Origin: Haematobia irritans
Taxonomy: Eukaryota > Arthropoda > Insecta > Diptera > Muscidae
Length of the DNA stretch: 64,000 bases
Direction of reading: 5' to 3'
Assembly (NCBI RefSeq): GCF_050003625.1
Contig: NC_134397.1
Span: forward strand, 68,484,669 to 68,548,668
Part shown: positions 23,823 through 38,085 of the stretch, one piece after another
How the letters are laid out: the number at the start of each line of letters is the position of its first letter
Numbering within the stretch: position 1 is the first letter of the stretch
Notes under the pieces: model-generated
The model's database searches: none
The model's input: the letters and a program-made list of their open reading frames with translations, nothing else
What the model was told of the DNA's origin: nothing
Translations under genes and position numbers: made by a program

Positions 23823-24290
23823 TTTTTACAAAATATAACCATCGAAAATTTAAATATTGTACGCCATAATTCACTACCAAAATGGTGAAATTTTTGCATA
23901 TTGTCAAACGCAAAAAGAGCATTAGAGATTTTTTTAAATATAGACTATCAAAATTGTGTATAGCAACAATAAAATAAAAATATCGAATCAGTTGTGATGA
24001 TTGTATACGCACAAAAGTACCCCTTGAGTTTGTACCACTCATTTTATAATTCCCATCACTGATAACATCACACGATGAGTGAGTGTCATTGTTGCCACTT
24101 TACCAATTTTGTAGTTATTTCTGGTCTTAGCTTCCCAGTAAACACAAGATGAGCGTTTTCAAATGTAACAATTTTAAGTTTGATTGTAAACATCATTTTA
24201 AACATGAATTCAACTTGAAACGGCTCACCTTCAAGTACTTATACATATATTCATTATACAATACATTTTGTATTAACAACGTAACAACAA
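23823..24290 (+). repeat. Non-satellite segment within the array, copy 1
   Basis: Shares with 28560-28970 a series of unique blocks: CGCCATAATTCACTAC, ATAGCAACAATAAAATAAAA, CCATCACTGATAACATCA, CGGCTCACCTTCAAGTACTT. Copy spacing about 4.74 kb. Confidence 0.75.
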
Positions 24291-27200
24291 AGGGCATATT
24301 TTGGAAAAAGTGTATTTTAAAGAGAAAATGTTACGTAACAATTTTGCAAAAAATTCTTAGTTTTCGAGATATCGATCATTGAAAGTTTAAATATTTTCAG
24401 CTTTTTTCAGAAAATGGCTGCATTTTTCACAAAATGTAACAAAAAGTTCATATTGGGTAAAAAAGTGTATTTTAAAGAGAAAACGTTTAGTAACAAATTT
24501 GGGAAAAATGCTTAGTTTTCGAGATATCGATCTTTGAAAGTTTAAAAATTTTTAGCTTTCTTTTCAAAAATGGCTGCATTTTACACAAAATTTAACAAAA
24601 AAGTGTATAATTGGCATAAAAAGTGTACTTTAAGGAGAAAATATTAAGTAACAATTTTGTCAAAAATGCTTAGTTTTCGAAACATGGATGATTGAAAGTC
24701 TAAATATTTTTAGCTTTTTTCACAAAATGGTTGCATTTTCCCAAAATGTAACAAAAAAGTTCATATTGGGTAAAAAATTCTAAAGAGAAAATTTTAAGTA
24801 ACAATTTTGTAAAAATGCTTTGTTTCCGAGATATCGATCATTGAATGTTTAAATATATGTAGCTTTTTTTTTTCAAAAATGGCTACATTTTTCACAAAAT
24901 GTAACAAAAAAGTACATATTGGGTAAAAAGGCGTATTGTAAAGAGAAAATATTAAGTAACAATTTTGTGAAAAATGCTTAGTTTTCGAGATCATTGAAAA
25001 TTTAAATATTTTTAGCCTTTTTTAAGAAAATGTCTGCATTTATCACAAAATGTAAAAAAAAATGCGCATTGGGCATAAAAAGTGTATTTTAAAGAGAAAA
25101 TATTATGTAACACATTTGTCAAAAATGTTTAGTTTTCGAGATATCGATCACTGAAAATTTAAATATTTGAAGCTTTTTTTAGAAAATGACTGCATTTTTC
25201 ACAAAATGTTACAAAAAAGCTCATACTAGGCATAAAAAGTATATTCTAAAGAGAAAAAGTTAAGCAACAATTTTGTCAAAAGGGCTTAGTTTTCGAGATA
25301 TCAATCATTAAAAGTTTAAAAGAACCTACCCTTTTTTTTTAATAGCTGAATTTGTCACAGCATGTAACAAAAAAGTGCATATTGGGTAAAAGAGTGTATT
25401 TTAGAGAGAAAATGTTAAGTAACAAATTTGTCAAAAATGTTTAGTTTTCGAGATATCGATCATTGAAAATTTAAATATTTTTAGCTTTTTTTTAAGAAAA
25501 TGTCTGCATTTATTACAAAATGTAACAAAAAATGCGCATTGGGCATAAAAAGTGTATTTTTAAGGGAAAATGTTATGTAACACATTTGTCAAAAATGTCT
25601 AGTTTCGAGATATCGATCATTGAAAATTTAAATATTTGAAGCTTTTTTTTAGAAAATGACTGCATTTTTCACAAAATGTTACAAAAAAGTTCATACTGGG
25701 CATAAAAATTATATTCTAAAGAGAAAAGGTTAAGCAACAGTTTTGTCAAAAGGGCTTAGTTTTCGAGATATCAATCATTAAAAATTTAAAAGAACCTACC
25801 TTTTTTTTAAATAGCTGCATTTTTCACAAAATGTAACAAAAAAGTGCATATTGGGTAAAAAAGTGTATTTTAGAGAGAAAATGTTAAGTAACAATTTTGT
25901 CAAAAATGCTTAGTTTTCGAGATATCGATCATTGAAAATTTAAATATTTGAAGCTTTTTTTAGAAAATGACTGCATTTTTCACAAAATGTTACAAAACAG
26001 CTCATACTGGGCATAAAAAGTATATTCTAAAGAGAAAAAGTTAAGCAACAATTCTGTCAAAAGGGCTTAGTTTTCGAGATAGCAATCATTAAAAGTTTAG
26101 AAGAACCTACCCTTTTTTTAAAATAGCTGAATTTTTCCCAAAATGTAACAAAAAGTTCATATTGGGTAAAAAAGTGTATTTTAAAGAGAAAATGTTTAGT
26201 AACAAATTTGGGAAATATGCTTAGTTTTCGAGATATCGATCATTGAAAGTTTAAAAATTTTTAGCTTTCTTTTCAAAAATGGCTGCATTTTACACAAAAT
26301 TTAACAAAAAAGTGTATAATTGGCATAAAAAGTGTACTTTAAGGAGAAAATATTAAGTAACAATTTTGTCAAAAATGCTTAGTTTTCGAAACAGGGATGA
26401 TTGAAAGTCTAAATATTTTTTGGCTTTTTTCAGAAAATGGTTGCATTTTCCCAAAATGTAACAAAAAAGTACATATTGGGTAAACAGGCGTATTGTAAAG
26501 AGAAAATATTAAGTAACAATTTTGTGAAAAATGCTTAGTTTTCGAGATATCGATCATTGAAAATTTAAATATTTTTAGCCTTTTTTAAGAAAATGTCTGC
26601 ATTTATCACAAAATGTAACAAAAAAATGCGCATTGGGCATAAAAAGTGTATTTTAAAGAGAAAATGTTATGTAACACATTTGGCAAAAATGTTTAGTTTT
26701 CGAGATATCGATCATTGAAAATTTAAATATTTGAAGCTTTTTTTTAGAAAATGACTGCATTTTTCACAAAATGTTACAAAAAAGCTCATACTGGGCATAA
26801 AAAGTATATTCTAAAGAGAAAAGGTTAAGCAAAAATTTTGTCAAAAGGGCTTAGTTTTCGAGATATCAATCATTAAAAGTTTAAAAGAACCTACCCATTT
26901 TTTTTAAATAGCTGCATTTTTCACAAAATGTAACAAAAAAGTCCATATTGGGTAAAAGAGTGTATTTTAGAGAGAAAATGTTAAGTAACAATTTTATCAA
27001 AAATGCTTAGTTTTCGAAATATTGATCATTGAAAATTTAAATATTTTTAGTTTTTTTTTAAGAAAATGTCTGCATTTATTACAAAATGTAACAAAAAAAA
27101 TGCGCATTGGGCATAAAAAGTGTATTTTTAAGAGAAAATTTTATGTGACATATTTGTCAAAAATGTTTAGTTTTCGAGATATCGATCATTGAAAATTTAA

Positions 27201-28559
27201 ATATTTGAAGCTTTTTTTTAGAAAATGACTGCATTTTTCACAAAATGTTACCAAAAAGCACATACTGGGCATAAAAAGTATATTCTAAAGAGAAAAGGTT
27301 AAGCAACAATTTTGTCAAAAGGGCTTAGTTTTCGAGATATCAATCATTAAAAGTTTAAAAGAACCTACACTTTTTTTTTTTAATAGCTGCATTTTTCACA
27401 AAATGTAACAAAAAAGTGCATATTGGGTAAGAGAGTGTATTTTAGAGAGAAAATGTTAAGTAACAATTTTGTCAAAAATGCTTAGTTTTCGAGATATCAA
27501 TCATGAAAAATTTAAATATTTTTCGTTTTTTTTTTTAGAAAATGAATGAATTTTTCACAAAATGTAACAAAATGTGCATATTGAGGATAAAAAGTGTATT
27601 TTAAAGAGAAAATGTTAAGTAACTATTTTGTTAGAAAATCTTTGTTTTCGAGATTTCGATCATTGAAAATTAAAATATTTTTAGCATTTTTTAGAAAATG
27701 GCTGGATTTTTCACAAAATGTAACAAAAAAAGCATAAAAAGTATATTCTAAAGAGAAAAAGTTAAGTAACAATTTTGTCAAAAGGGCTTAGTTTTCGAGA
27801 TATCAATCATTAAAAGTTTAAAAGAACCTACCTTTTTTTTTAAATAGCTGCATTTTTCACAAAATGTAACAAAAAAGTGCATATTGGGTAAAAGAGTGTA
27901 TTTTAGAGAGAAAATGTTAAGAAACAATTTTGTCAAAAATGCTTAGTTTTCGAGATATCGATCATGAAAAATTTAAATATTTTTCGTTTTTTTTTTTAGA
28001 AATGTATGAATTTTTCACAAAATGTAACAAAATGTGCATACTGAGGATAAAAAGTGTATTTTAAAGAGAAAATGTTAAGTAACTATTTCGTTAGAAAATC
28101 TTTGTTTTCGAGATTTCGATCATTGAAAATTTAAATATTTTTAGCATTTTTTAGAAAATGGCTGGATTTTTCACAAAGTGTAACAAAAAAGCTCATATTG
28201 GGCATAAAAAGTATATTCTAAAGAGAAAAAGTTAAGTAACAATTTTGTCAAAAGGGCTTAGTTTTCGAGATATCGGTCATTAAAAATTTAAATATTTTTG
28301 ACGTTTTTTAGAAAATTGCTGCAGTTTTTCGCAAAATGTAGCAAACAAGTGCATAGTGGGTATAAAAAGTGTATTTAAAGCGAAAATGTTAAGTAACAAT
28401 TTTATCAAAAATGCTTAGTTTTCGTGATACCAATCATTGAAAGTTTAAATATTTTTAGCAGTTTTTGAGAAAATGGCTTCATTTGTCACAAAATGTAACA
28501 AAAACGTACATATTGGGTAAAAAAGTGTGTTGTATTTTTAAGAAGATGGCTGCATTTGT

Positions 28560-28970
28560 TACATAATGTAACCCTTCAAATTGAAATATTGTCCGCCCAT
28601 AATTCACTACAAAAATGTTGAAACTGTTGCATATTGTAAAACGCAAGAAAAGCATCATTTTCTAACTATAGAGTATCAAATTTATGTGTAGCAACAATAA
28701 AATAAAAATATCGAATCAGTGGTGATGATTGTATACGCATAAATATACCCTTTGAACTTGTACCACACATTTTATAAATACCATCACTGATAACATCATA
28801 CAACGCGTTAGTGTCAGTGCTGCCAATTTATCAATTTTGTATTCAAATGTGACATTTTTTAAGTTTGAATTCATTTTAAACATGAATTCAACTTGAAATG
28901 GCTCACCTTCAAGTACTTATTCATATATTTATTATACAATACATTTTGTATTAAAAACTACTTAGTTTTC
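28560..28970 (+). repeat. Non-satellite segment within the array, copy 2
   Basis: Second copy of the 23823-24290 segment, diverged at many positions and lacking about 50 bp near 28845. Confidence 0.75.
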
Positions 28971-31609
28971 GAGACATCCATCGATCATTGAAAATTTGAA
29001 TATTTTTGCCTTTTCTGGAAAATGTATGAATTTTTCCCAAAATGTAACCAAAAAGTGCGTATTGGGTATAACAAGTGTATTTCAAAGAGAAAATGTTAAG
29101 TAACAATTTGGTTAAAAATGCTTAGTTTTCGAGATATCGGTCTTTGAAATTTTAAATATTTTTAGCTTTTTTTAGAAAATGACTGCATTTTTCACAAAAT
29201 GTAACAAAAGGTGCATATTGAGCATAAAAAGTGTATTTTAAAGAGAAAATGTTAAGTATCAAATTGGTCAAAAATGCTTAGTTATAGATATCGATCATTG
29301 AAAATTTAAATATTTTTAGATTTTTTTAAGAAAGGGCTGTATTTTGCACAAAATGTTACAAAAAAGTTCAAATTCGGGATAAAAAGTGTATTTTAAAAAC
29401 GATAGTTTTGTCGAAAATACTAAGTTTTCAAAATATCAATCATTGAAAGTTTAAATATTTTCAGCTTTTTTAGAAAATGGCTGCATTTTTCACAAAATGT
29501 AGCAAAAAAGTCATATTGGATATAAAAAGTATATTTTAAAGAGAAAATGTTTAGTAACAATTTTGTCATCATTTTTTTAGTTTTTTGTTGGTTTTAGAAT
29601 TTCCTCTCCGGTCTATTTTGAAAAATATATAAACCAATATAAACCAATTTTATCATATATTTGCACTGAAAAGCTTTATTCAATTTATTGTATGTGAGCG
29701 AAGAGTAGAATTCAGCTATCAGAAATAGACTTTTAGCTTATAAAATGGCTGCATTTTTCACAAAATGTAACAAAAACGTGCATATTGGTTAAATACCCAT
29801 TGAAAATGTTGAGTAATCATTTTGTTAAAAATGCTTAGTTTTCGATCATTGAAAATTTAAATATTTTTTGCATGTTTTAAGAAAATGGCTGCATTTTTAA
29901 CAAAATTTTTAAAAAAATTTATATTGGGTCAAAAAGTATACTCTAAAGAGAAAATGTTAAGTAACTATTTTGGCAAAGATGCTTAGTTTTCGAGAAATTG
30001 ATGATTTAAAATTTTAATATTTGTATCTATTTTTAAGCAAATGGCTGCATTTTACACGAAATGTAACAAAAAAGTGCATAATGGGCATAAAAAGTGTACT
30101 TTAAAGAGAAAATGTTAAGTAACAATTTGGACAAAAATGCTTAGTTTTCGAGATATATGTCATTAAAAATTTAAATATTTTTGGCGTTTTTTAGAAAATT
30201 GCTGCAGTTTTTCACAAAATGTAAAAAAAGTTCATATGGGGTAAACAAAGTGTATTTTAAAGCGAAAATGTTAAGTAAAAGTTTTGTCAAAAATACTTTG
30301 TTTTCGAGATATCGATTATTGATAGTTTAAATATTGTTTGCCTTTTTCAGAAAATGGCTGCATTTTTCACGAAATGTTACAACAAAGTGCATAATGGACA
30401 GAAAAAGTGTATTTTAAAGCGAAAGTAACCATTTTGTCAAAACTACTTAGTTTTTTAGATATCGATCATTGAAAATTTAAATAATTTTACCTTTTTGCAA
30501 AATGGCTGCATTTTTCACCAAAAATAACAAAAAAATGCAAATTGGGTATAAAAATGTATTTTAGATAGAAAATGTTAAGAAACTATATTGTTAAAAATTT
30601 TTAGATATCGATATATCGATTATTGAAAGTTTCAATATTTTTAGGCTTTTCAGAAAAAGGCTGCATTTTTCACGAAATGTAATAAAAAGTGCATATTGGG
30701 TAAAAATGTATATTTTAAAGAGAAAATGTTAAATAACAATTTTGTCAAGAATGCTTAGTTTTTGAAATATCAATCATTGAAAGTTTAAATATTATCAACT
30801 ATTTTTAAGGAAATCACTACATTTTTCACAAAATGTAACAAAAAGTGCATATTGAGCATAAAAAATGTATTTTAAAGAGAAAATGTTATGGAACAATTTT
30901 GTCAAAAATGTTTATTTTTTGAAATATCGATCATTGAAAGTTTTAAGATATTTAGCTTTTTTAGAAAAAGGCTACATTTTTCACAAGATGTAACAAAAAA
31001 GTTCATATTGAGTAAACAAGTGTATTTTAAAGAGAAAAAGTTAAGTAACAATTTGATGAAAAATGCTTAGTTTTCGAGATATTGATCATTGAAAGTTTAA
31101 ATATGTCTAGCTTTTTTTTTTGAAAATGGATCCATTGTTCTCTAAATGTAACAAAAAAGTGCAAAAGGGTCATAAAAAGTGTATTTGAAAGAGAAGATGT
31201 TAAGTAACAATTTAGTCAAAAATGCTTAGTTTTCGAGATATCGATTATATAAATATTTTAGGAAAATGGCTACCTCGTCAAATAAAAGTCACCGGAAAAA
31301 GAAACCAAATTTGTTAGAAAAATCGCCAAGAAATATGGAAATAGATGAGTCTGCTTTATCAATTTAGATATAGACTAACAAATTAGGTATTCTGATATTA
31401 GAATTTTAAAGAATTTAAATCGGTTCGATGTCTACACTGCTATACATGTAGCAGTATTAGCAATACTTAAATATTTATTTTTGTATCAGATATATCGTTA
31501 TAAATACTATCGGAAGATGTACTCTTTAGCATCAATATTTATGATTCTAACACAAATTCGTGTTCAAAATATCTCAAAAATACGATGATACATATGATTG
31601 ATATTTATT

Positions 31610-33401
31610 CGTCCCCTCAATAAAACAATAGTGTATAATTTTTTTGTCGTTTCGAGAAAATCGAGTTTGAAGTTTTTGTAAAAATAGACTTTTGGGAAAA
31701 GCGTCATATTTCAGAAAATTATCGGTGTTTTCAACTTCTTGTAACTTAACTATGTGGTGGAATAACCAGACCATTGGTAGATGATATTCTACTAAGCAAT
31801 AAGAGCATTAATTGCAATTAAATAACATTCAAAATACCATGATGTCATATAGGCTACTTTATTTATTTTAGAATCTATATGAAAATCAGTATACACTATT
31901 TTATTTTGTATGGTATACACTATTTTATTTAAATTTTTTGCGCCATTTATCATGAAGTATTTTAATTTGCCGGACGAATGTTCATGCAATAAAACAAAGT
32001 ATTCGTACTAAATAATCCATTTTATTTATAATTCAGTCATTTTTGCAAATTCAATAACACGTAGACTAGAGACGTAGACAGAGCAATTCAATTTAAATTA
32101 AAAAAATACACGAATGAAAGACAATATTAATTAATATTCACCTTCGGAAATATATTCCTCCGCATCAGGCTCATCCAAGCAATATCGATTTCCCCCAGGC
32201 TGAAGACTAAGATAAAAGGAATGAAATTATTTGGGAATTATATTTTTGGTGCACAGCCCCTTGAGATCGTTGTACTTTAAAGACGATATGGTAGGCAATT
32301 ATTATGGAAAATTAGGGCCCTTGCCTCCCCATCTCCCGTCTCTGGAATGGTTTAATCGGATAAATCTGTAGATAAATTTATATTGGTTTTTATTTCGCTT
32401 TCTAGAACAATTTCGTGATTATCTGGATATTCCGGACCGCAATCTGTCGAAATTCAATTTACTTAGTCATATACGAGCCACCGTGGTGCAATGGTTAGCA
32501 TGCCCGCCTTGCATACACAAGGTCGTGGGTTCGATTCCTGCTACGACCGAACACCAAAAAGTTTTTCAGCGGTGGATTATCCCACCTCAGTAATGCTGGT
32601 GACATTTCTTTCAAAGCTTCTCTAAGTGGTTTCACTGCAATGTGGAACGCCGTTCGGACTCGGCAATAAAAAGGAGGTCCCTTGTCATTGAGCTTAACAT
32701 GGAATCGGGCAGCACTCAGTGATAAGAGAGAAGTTCACCAATGTGGTATCACAATGGACTGAATAGTCTAAGTGAGCCTGATACATCGGGCTGCTACATA
32801 ACCTAACCTAGTCATATACGAGACACATCATCATCATTTGATTATCAATTCTCACCATGATTTGATAGATTCATTATTTTCATGAAATATTTCTTCCTGT
32901 CTAAAGAATCCATTCTCCAAAGAGGTAACAATAATAGTGTAAAATAATTGTATGCTATTTTTTATGTCAAATTTGAACAAACAGACAAATTTGTTTGACA
33001 TATAAAATTGTGTATAAGTGCAATACGGATTGGCTTCAAATAAAAATTTGCCAAAAAATAGTGTATATCAATATAGACAATTTTTCATTTTATTTGTCTG
33101 TGCGAATGGATTGTTTTGAATAATAAAAGTTGTGTACACTTTTTATACACTATTTTTCTTCGAAATTATGTTCAGAGGAACAACTATATAAAACACAATA
33201 CCTGCATTTAGGCAATTATTAATGAAAATATTCTAACGAGAAATTATACACTATTTTTTCAATTGACATTTTGACCAACTTTGTGGAAGAAGAATTTTAC
33301 CAAATTTTGACCAGATCTAGAATCGATTATGTAGATTCTTATTCTGCAATAAAAAAATAATGGTGTATATACGTATACGCTATTGTTTTATTGAGGGGAC
33401 G
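31610..33401 (+). mobile_element. Non-autonomous TIR element carrying a SINE
   Basis: Terminal inverted repeats of 22 bp beginning CGTCCCCTCAATAAAACAAT, with a 4-bp TATT flank on each side (31606-31609 and 33402-33405). ATACACTATTTT and its complement recur about eight times, mostly near the two ends. No transposase frame. Superfamily not assigned. Confidence 0.65.
32478..32808 (+). mobile_element. tRNA-derived SINE, full length, 14-bp target duplication
   Basis: The head looks like a tRNA gene: an A-box-like region GTGGTGCAATGGTTAGCATG, a potential anticodon stem CCTTG/CAAGG, and a B box GGGTTCGATTCCTG (32528-32541), i.e. an internal Pol III promoter. The body continues to a CCTAACC tail. 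TAGTCATATACGAG flanks it at 32464-32477 and 32809-32822. The last 69 bp match the 3' end of the LINE at 62143-63795. It is not a functional tRNA, since no acceptor stem closes. Confidence 0.85.
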
Positions 33402-33405
33402 TATT

Positions 33406-34640
33406 GTCCTCCACAGTCTAAATCAGAGCAGAAAAGTACTTTTTCGTAGCTTGCTTAGTACCATTTAATTTCACAATTTGCCATCATTGGCATCTACTAA
33501 GTTGCTCGCTCACATACTCTCTTTTTAGTTTTGAGAATAACTCATTCTCACAGATCAATATGAAAGAAGCAAATATTACATACATATAGGTTTAAAAGGT
33601 GAACACATCATTGGCGGTAGGCGACTAACGAATTTGTGTTCTAAAACTGTGAACAAATTTTAAATAAAATTGATTTATATTTGAAAGAATATTGATATCA
33701 TAACACCAAAATAAAAATGTTTATTTGGACGTCTTGCATATTTATTAATACCTCCTAACGGCAGCGACAATTATTGTGCCCAAAGCAATTGGAATGAATT
33801 CTATAATGTTCTTCAGTCGTCAACCGCTAAGTTTGTCGGGTAATTCGATAAAAATAGATTTGTAGATTTGTATGCAACTCCCCTAAGGAACTTCAGTGTC
33901 CCAAGGTTGTACGCTAATCGTCAAATTCTGAATTCTGTCCGATGACTGTCTATTTGTTCTATAAAAAAAGCATAAATTTTTATATGTTGAAATTTGGTTA
34001 ATATTATTCTTTCTTTACAAAAGTTTGCGAACATTTTAATTTCTGCACGCAGAGAAGGAATAACATGTTTCAAGAGCAATATTATTTTTGAACGGTTGGA
34101 ACCGGAAGAGGGAACATTTTTCTCGCAAAGATATTGCTTTCTCGGCTAAAAGTTACGTGGTTGCTGAAATCAGGAACATCATTTTCAAGGAAATAACATG
34201 GTTGCAAGAAAAATGTTTTGTTAAAAATTTAAAACTTTCGTATGAAAAACAAAATTCGCAATATTTCGATTTCTGTGAGAACTTTTTATCTTAGAGAGAA
34301 TATATAAAAAAATTTACTCTAAAAAATATAATCACAATTTCCATTTCTATTTTATGAGCTAAACGTGGGTATAAAGTTCAACGACCATACACATAAGTTC
34401 AATATGAACTAACGCAAACGAAATTTTTCATATGATTCTTCTACGAGAGGATGTAATTTCGTGAACTGCAGTTAACCCTAGCTTAGGCACCAATGTTTTT
34501 CTACATTATCTGCCACTATTTACATATGTAAATATTTTGTTTCATTTGTTATTTTTAACTTCATAACCGGTTTTTTATGTTTGTTTTACATTCTGATATT
34601 CGCTACAGAAAAAAATATTGTTGTTTATTGAACATTATCT
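33406..34640. other. Mostly unassigned; one MITE relative and one TIR-end fragment
   Basis: 33460-33640 is a weak third copy of the 18140/21040 block. About 34045-34300 resembles the GAAGGAATATGATCA MITE family (8860-9094). 34356-34480 resembles one end of the 59856-60416 element. No gene seen. Confidence 0.4.
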
Positions 34641-34644
34641 GTTC

Positions 34645-34959
34645 GACATTATTGAAATCGGTTCAGAGTTAGATAAAGCTCCCATATACATCTTTCGCCC
34701 GATATACACTCATAGACGCCAAAGTTTTTCTCCCGATTTGTACAGGGAGTAGAATTAATATTCTTACTATGCATGCCAAATTTTGTGGAAATCGGTTCAG
34801 ATTTAGATATCGTTCCCACTTATATATCTTTCGCCCGATTTATACAGATATGGCCACAGAAGCTTACATTTTACTCCGAGTTACGTGAAATTTTGCCCAG
34901 GGTGTAGACTTAACATTCTTACTATGCATGCCAAATTTGGTTTAAATTGGTGCATAAGC
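34645..34959 (-). repeat. F2 mini-me-like fragment
   Basis: Two internal repeats in reverse orientation (ATCGGTTCAGATTTAGATAT, TTTCGCCCGATTTATACAG). No ends. Confidence 0.55.
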
Positions 34960-34961
34960 TA

Positions 34962-35453
34962 CACTCAAACAAAGTGAACTCTCTATTTCACTAAAGCCAA
35001 TTTAACTTAATTTTAGTTCATGGAATTATTATGTTTGGAGAAAGTTTCCTTTACTCTAATAATTTTTTGTGTACGTTAGTTAAATTAACTAAAACCGAGG
35101 AAAAAAATATACTCAAATGAAGCATAAAGATTAACTAAATTCCTGCCTTCCACAAAATAGTTCAGAATTTCTTTAAATTTGTAAATTTTACCAAAAATGC
35201 GTCCATCATGAACTTCGTATATCATTAAAGACATTCTTGAAATTTTGAACTCAAAATTTTTCTTTCAAACTACAAAATTTTCTTTAACAAGTGAAAAAAA
35301 TGAATTTGTCGAAAAATATTTACTTATTTTTATGACATCGGCGTGATGCCAACGTTTGTAATACTGTTTAGTTAAAATTTTCTACAAATATTCAAAATTT
35401 TCTAAAATTAACCGAAAATTTTCTTTCTGGTGGGTTCACTGTTTTTTTCAGTG
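34962..35453 (-). mobile_element. TA-target MITE with CACTGAAAAAA ends (492 bp)
   Basis: Same family as 5358-5875, inverted. TA at 34960-34961 and 35454-35455. Ends CACTCAAACAAAGTGAAC and GTTCACTGTTTTTTTCAGTG. Confidence 0.7.
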
Positions 35454-35459
35454 TAGGGT

Positions 35460-37105
<1,646 letters not shown>

Positions 37106-37160
37106 GATTTCAGACATGGTGTCAAAGAGAAAGATGCTCAGTATGCTTTGACATTTCATC

Positions 37161-37863
37161 ATGAATAGACTTACTAACGAGCAACGCTTGCAAATCATTG
37201 AATTTTATTACCAAAATCAGTGTTCGGTTCGAAATGTGTTTCGCGCTTTACGTCCGATTTATGGTCTACATAATCGACCAAGTAAATAAGCAAAATTGCC
37301 GCATTTGGAGTGAAGAGCAACCAGAAGCCGTTCAAGAACTGCCCATGCATCCCGAAAAATGCACTGTTTGGTGTGGTTTGTACGCTGGTGGAATCATTGG
37401 ACCGTATTTTTTCAAAGATGCTGTTGGACGCAACGTTACGGTGAATGGCGATCGCTATCGTTCGATGCTAACAAACTTTTTGTTGCCAAAAATGGAAGAA
37501 CTGAACTTGGTTGACATGTGGTTTCAACAAGATGGCGCTACATGCCACACAGCTCGCGATTCTATGGCCATTTTGAGGGAAAACTTCGGAGAACAATTCA
37601 TCTCAAGAAATGGACCGGTAAGTTGGCCACCAAGATCATGCGATTTGACGCCTTTAGACTATTTTTTGTAGGGCTACGTCAAGTCTAAAGTCTACAGAAA
37701 TAAGCCAGCAACTATTCCAGCTTTGGAAGACAACATTTCCGAAGAAATTCGGGCTATTCCGGCCGAAATGCTCGAAAAAGTTGTCCAAAATTGGACTTTC
37801 CGAATGGACCACCTAAGACGCAGCCGCGGTCAACATTTAAATGAAATTATCTTCAAAAAGTAA
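37161..37863 (+). pseudogene. Broken Tc1/mariner-superfamily transposase
   Basis: The N-terminus reads [15 protein letters not shown].. in one frame for 42 codons (37161-37289). A deletion then removes most of the DNA-binding domain and the first catalytic Asp. The other frame resumes with VNKQNCRIWSEEQPEAV and keeps the second Asp (FQQDGATCHTAR) and third acidic region (PRSCDLTPLDYF). An in-frame TAG at 37669-37671 replaces the Trp expected after DYFL, and the frame then runs on to a normal end (..HLNEIIFKK) at 37861-37863. About 36 residues separate the two remaining catalytic Asp. The right terminus ATCACCCTTTA meets TA repeats near 37972. The left terminus is lost at the (TA)n tract. Inactive. 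Confidence 0.85.
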
Positions 37864-37984
37864 ATGTCATGGACCAATCTAACGTTTCAAATAAAGAACC
37901 GATGAGATTTTGCAAATTTTATGCGTTTTTTTTTTAAAAAAAAGTTATCAAGCTCTTAACAAATCACCCTTTATATATATATAT

Positions 37985-38085
37985 ATATATATATACTTTA
38001 TGAGGTCTTACAGCAATATTTCGATGTGTTACAAACAGAATGACAAAGTTAATATACCCCCATCCTATGGTAGAGGGTATAAAAA
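37985..38085 (+). repeat. F1 right-end fragment
   Basis: ACTTTATGAGGTCTTACAG through the terminal TATGGTAGAGGGTATAAAAA. The transposon at 37099-37972 split the (TA) motif of this element. Confidence 0.6.

Larger units (their letters stand above)
23345..31265 (+). repeat. Satellite array, monomer about 155 bp
   Basis: Some 45 monomers, each with AAATGGCTGCATTTTTCACA, AATGTAACAAAAAAGTGCAT, AGAGAAAATGTTAAGTAACA and TTAGTTTTCGAGATATCGAT. Start-to-start distances measured at 24357-25286 are 149-159 bp. Monomers diverge and fall into types (one with AGAACCTACC). Interrupted by non-satellite segments at about 23860-24290, 28570-28970 and 29560-29735. Short ORFs inside are artefacts. Confidence 0.9.

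Noticed and set aside
23345..31265. CRISPR-like or regularly spaced repeat system
   Set aside because: Whole monomers are contiguous and similar over their full length, with no unique spacers; the context is eukaryotic.
32478..32552. Genuine tRNA gene
   Set aside because: A and B boxes are present but the acceptor stem does not close, and the sequence continues into a SINE body with target duplication.
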